The notes beneath the pieces were generated by a model. The model was not told the DNA's origin and did not search any database. It saw only the letters and a program-made list of their open reading frames with translations. This document shows, piece after piece, positions 29,024 to 30,098 of a DNA stretch of 30,098 nt (position 1 is its first letter; each line of letters begins with the position of its first letter). Position numbers and translations under genes: made by a program. The DNA comes from a virus. The stretch lies in IMG/VR virus record IMGVR_UViG_3300042350_002746, positions 1-30,098 of that record; one strand, written 5' to 3'.

Positions 29024-29835
29024 TGTTTTAAATCGATTCTAAATGCTAAACTAGTAATACCGCTGCGTGATTTCCCTCTCACATCAAATTTAACATTCCT
29101 TTTTATACTGTCAACATAAGCACCATCTATTTCATAAAAACCTTTCGGGCTGATAATGCTGTCAGCAACAGCGCCTCTATATTGTGATAATGAATATTCC
29201 CCAGTTAGTGCTTCATATAGTAAAGCGGTTTGAAAATCATCATCTTCATCAATGTAATCTATCATTGAATTCAGTAAAATTTCTTTGTTATTTTGTATCC
29301 AATACTCATAATCTTTCGATTGAATAATTTTACCATTTTTAATAAATTCTTCGATAACCTTAGATGAAGATTCTTTTTCCACACGTTGTTTATTTGCAGT
29401 AGATAACAAACGAGTAGGCATGGCGCTTAACTCTTTGATAATTGAGTCTAATACTTTTCTATTTTGAACTAATGGCATATGTTTTGCTGCACACCTAAAT
29501 AATTCTGCGGAAGATGCACCCTGTCCTGACGCTAATTGAACTGGACCTTCCATTTTTACAGAAATCGTGTGTGTTTTTGTTCCAATTTTTGCTACTATAT
29601 CTGTTTTCGGCTCAGGTTTTGCTGATATTGAGCCATATGGACCACTTGCTTCATCTGAATGCCAAATTTCAATTTGTTTACCATTAGCATAATCTTCCAG
29701 ATGTTTTATACATTTTTCGGCTTGCGCTAGAATATTTTTAGAATAAGTTTTTGTAAACTTTTTTTGTTTACCATTCTTAACACGAACTTTTTCTACTATA
29801 CACCATTCTAAATCTACACCCTCAGAAGCGGCCAT
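29020..29835 (-). CDS. Unknown protein, possible PD-(D/E)XK-like nuclease
   Basis: This 271-aa soluble protein is the first gene after the helicase. Residues 74-94 read as P-K-T-D79, a strand, and then T-I-S-V-K94, followed by VQLASGQGAS; a D...x-V-K hairpin with a downstream Gln is how many restriction-endonuclease-like folds appear, but a second acidic residue next to the lysine is replaced by Ser. The C-terminal part (ISPKGFYEIDGAYVDSIKRN, VKFDVRGKSRSG) is beta-rich. A perfect late-promoter box lies 30 bases upstream. It is tied to the ligase-like gene by a 4-base overlap. Nuclease function is only a suggestion. Confidence 0.6.
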   Translation of the reverse strand: MAASEGVDLEWCIVEKVRVKNGKQKKFTKTYSKNILAQAEKCIKHLEDYANGKQIEIWHSDEASGPYGSISAKPEPKTDIVAKIGTKTHTISVKMEGPVQLASGQGASSAELFRCAAKHMPLVQNRKVLDSIIKELSAMPTRLLSTANKQRVEKESSSKVIEEFIKNGKIIQSKDYEYWIQNNKEILLNSMIDYIDEDDDFQTALLYEALTGEYSLSQYRGAVADSIISPKGFYEIDGAYVDSIKRNVKFDVRGKSRSGITSLAFRIDLKQ

Positions 29836-29865
29836 AAATCCTCCAATTATATCAGGTTATTAGAG

Positions 29866-29873
29866 TATTTATA
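29866..29873 (-). promoter_or_regulatory. T4-type late promoter (TATAAATA)
   Basis: Exact match to the T4 late consensus on the minus strand, overlapping the helicase stop codon (TAA at 29869-29871) and 30 bases upstream of the next ATG. It would start late transcription of the nuclease-like and ligase-like genes after the early replication genes. Confidence 0.6.
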
Positions 29874-30098
29874 CTTTGAAGCCCCCGAACTTATTCTTTG
29901 TTCCCGATAATCTTTCACGTTCACCGAATGTATTGAGTGGTTTATCATCTACTTGACCAGAATCTATCAAGTCCTCTTGCGCCGATTGTTCTACATCATA
30001 CAGTTTCATTTTAGCCCTGTCAATACCAACCACAAACCGTTTGAAATAGTTAGGATCATTGTAACGGTTCTTCAGTTGCTTAATTAGTATCTGATTCA
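29869..30098 (-). CDS. Replicative DNA helicase, T4 gp41-type, C-terminal fragment
   Basis: Only the last 75 codons are in the window; the frame is open to the edge. The sequence NQILIKQLKNRYNDPNYFKR, then FVVGIDRAKMKLYDVEQSAQ, fits the end of the T4 gp41 helicase family (DnaB-like RecA core), where K-NRY-D and FxVGxDRxKMKLYDVE are conserved. The tail (ERERLSGTKNKFGGFKV) is basic. With the gp61-type primase at 7570-8619 this makes the phage primosome. Full domains cannot be judged. Confidence 0.8.
   Translation of the reverse strand, partial: NQILIKQLKNRYNDPNYFKRFVVGIDRAKMKLYDVEQSAQEDLIDSGQVDDKPLNTFGERERLSGTKNKFGGFKV

Noticed and set aside
1-30098. tRNA genes, CRISPR arrays, integrase or insertion sequences
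   Set aside because: Almost all bases are in coupled genes and no gap exceeds about 115 bases; no cloverleaf, repeat-spacer pattern or transposase was seen.
1-30098. T4 middle promoters (MotA boxes)
   Set aside because: No convincing MotA box with a spaced -10 was seen upstream of any gene.

Overview
This 30-kb window looks like an internal piece of a T4-like (myovirus-type) phage genome from an aquatic Gram-negative host. All supported genes lie on the minus strand, so transcription runs from high to low coordinates. Genes are packed with 1- to 14-nt overlaps, very often ATGA or TAATG junctions, base composition is AT-rich, and no gap exceeds about 115 bases. The phage type is read from T4-family replication proteins (gp41-type helicase end, gp61-type primase), phage class I ribonucleotide reductase NrdA/NrdB, ThyX, a two-gene spanin lysis cassette, TATAAATA late-promoter motifs and the modular virion-type proteins common in marine T4-like phages. 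The porin and the spanins imply a host with an outer membrane. A closer host assignment is not possible from this sequence alone.

Layout in the direction of transcription. (1) 30098-26287: C-terminus of the replicative helicase, a late promoter, a nuclease-like protein, a protein with a ligase-type KxDG motif, a small conserved protein, a 2OG-Fe(II) oxygenase, an A-type Fe-S carrier and a 61-aa protein. (2) 26271-19881: eight tightly coupled sugar genes, comprising two or three glycosyltransferase-like proteins, a methyltransferase, a sugar nucleotidyltransferase, an APH-fold kinase, a sugar-phosphate cyclase of the dehydroquinate synthase/EEVS superfamily and a short-chain dehydrogenase. (3) 19838-12938: large lysine- and glutamate-rich modular proteins. 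These carry a NadR-like nucleotidyltransferase plus P-loop kinase, a DUF6321-like module, an EF-hand-like loop and a HicA-like domain, and two small structural proteins are interspersed. (4) 12899-8655: a small conserved protein, a LamG-type adhesin, i-spanin/o-spanin, a GH19 endolysin, a lipoprotein and four membrane or secreted proteins. (5) 8619-1975: primase, thyX, nrdA, a glutamine-amidotransferase-like protein, small conserved proteins, thioredoxin and nrdB. (6) 1860-1: pstS and an OprP/OprO-type porin, a phosphate-uptake pair behind its own 114-base upstream region.

How the parts fit: regions 1 and 5 make deoxynucleotides and prime and unwind DNA; region 4 lyses the cell; region 6 probably raises phosphate uptake during infection. 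The most unusual parts are regions 2 and 3. Region 2 resembles the logic of cyclitol (pseudosugar) activation: cyclase, reductase, kinase, nucleotidyltransferase, glycosyltransferase, methyltransferase. In region 3 and its neighbours several proteins begin with a peptide resembling the T4 capsid-targeting sequence, ending in L-x-E, the site type cut by the T4 prohead protease. Further (L/I)-x-E sites fall between their modules. This suggests that enzymes, including a HicA-like RNase module, a NadR-like enzyme and a ligase-like protein, may be packaged in the head, cut into pieces and delivered with the DNA. That model is inference.
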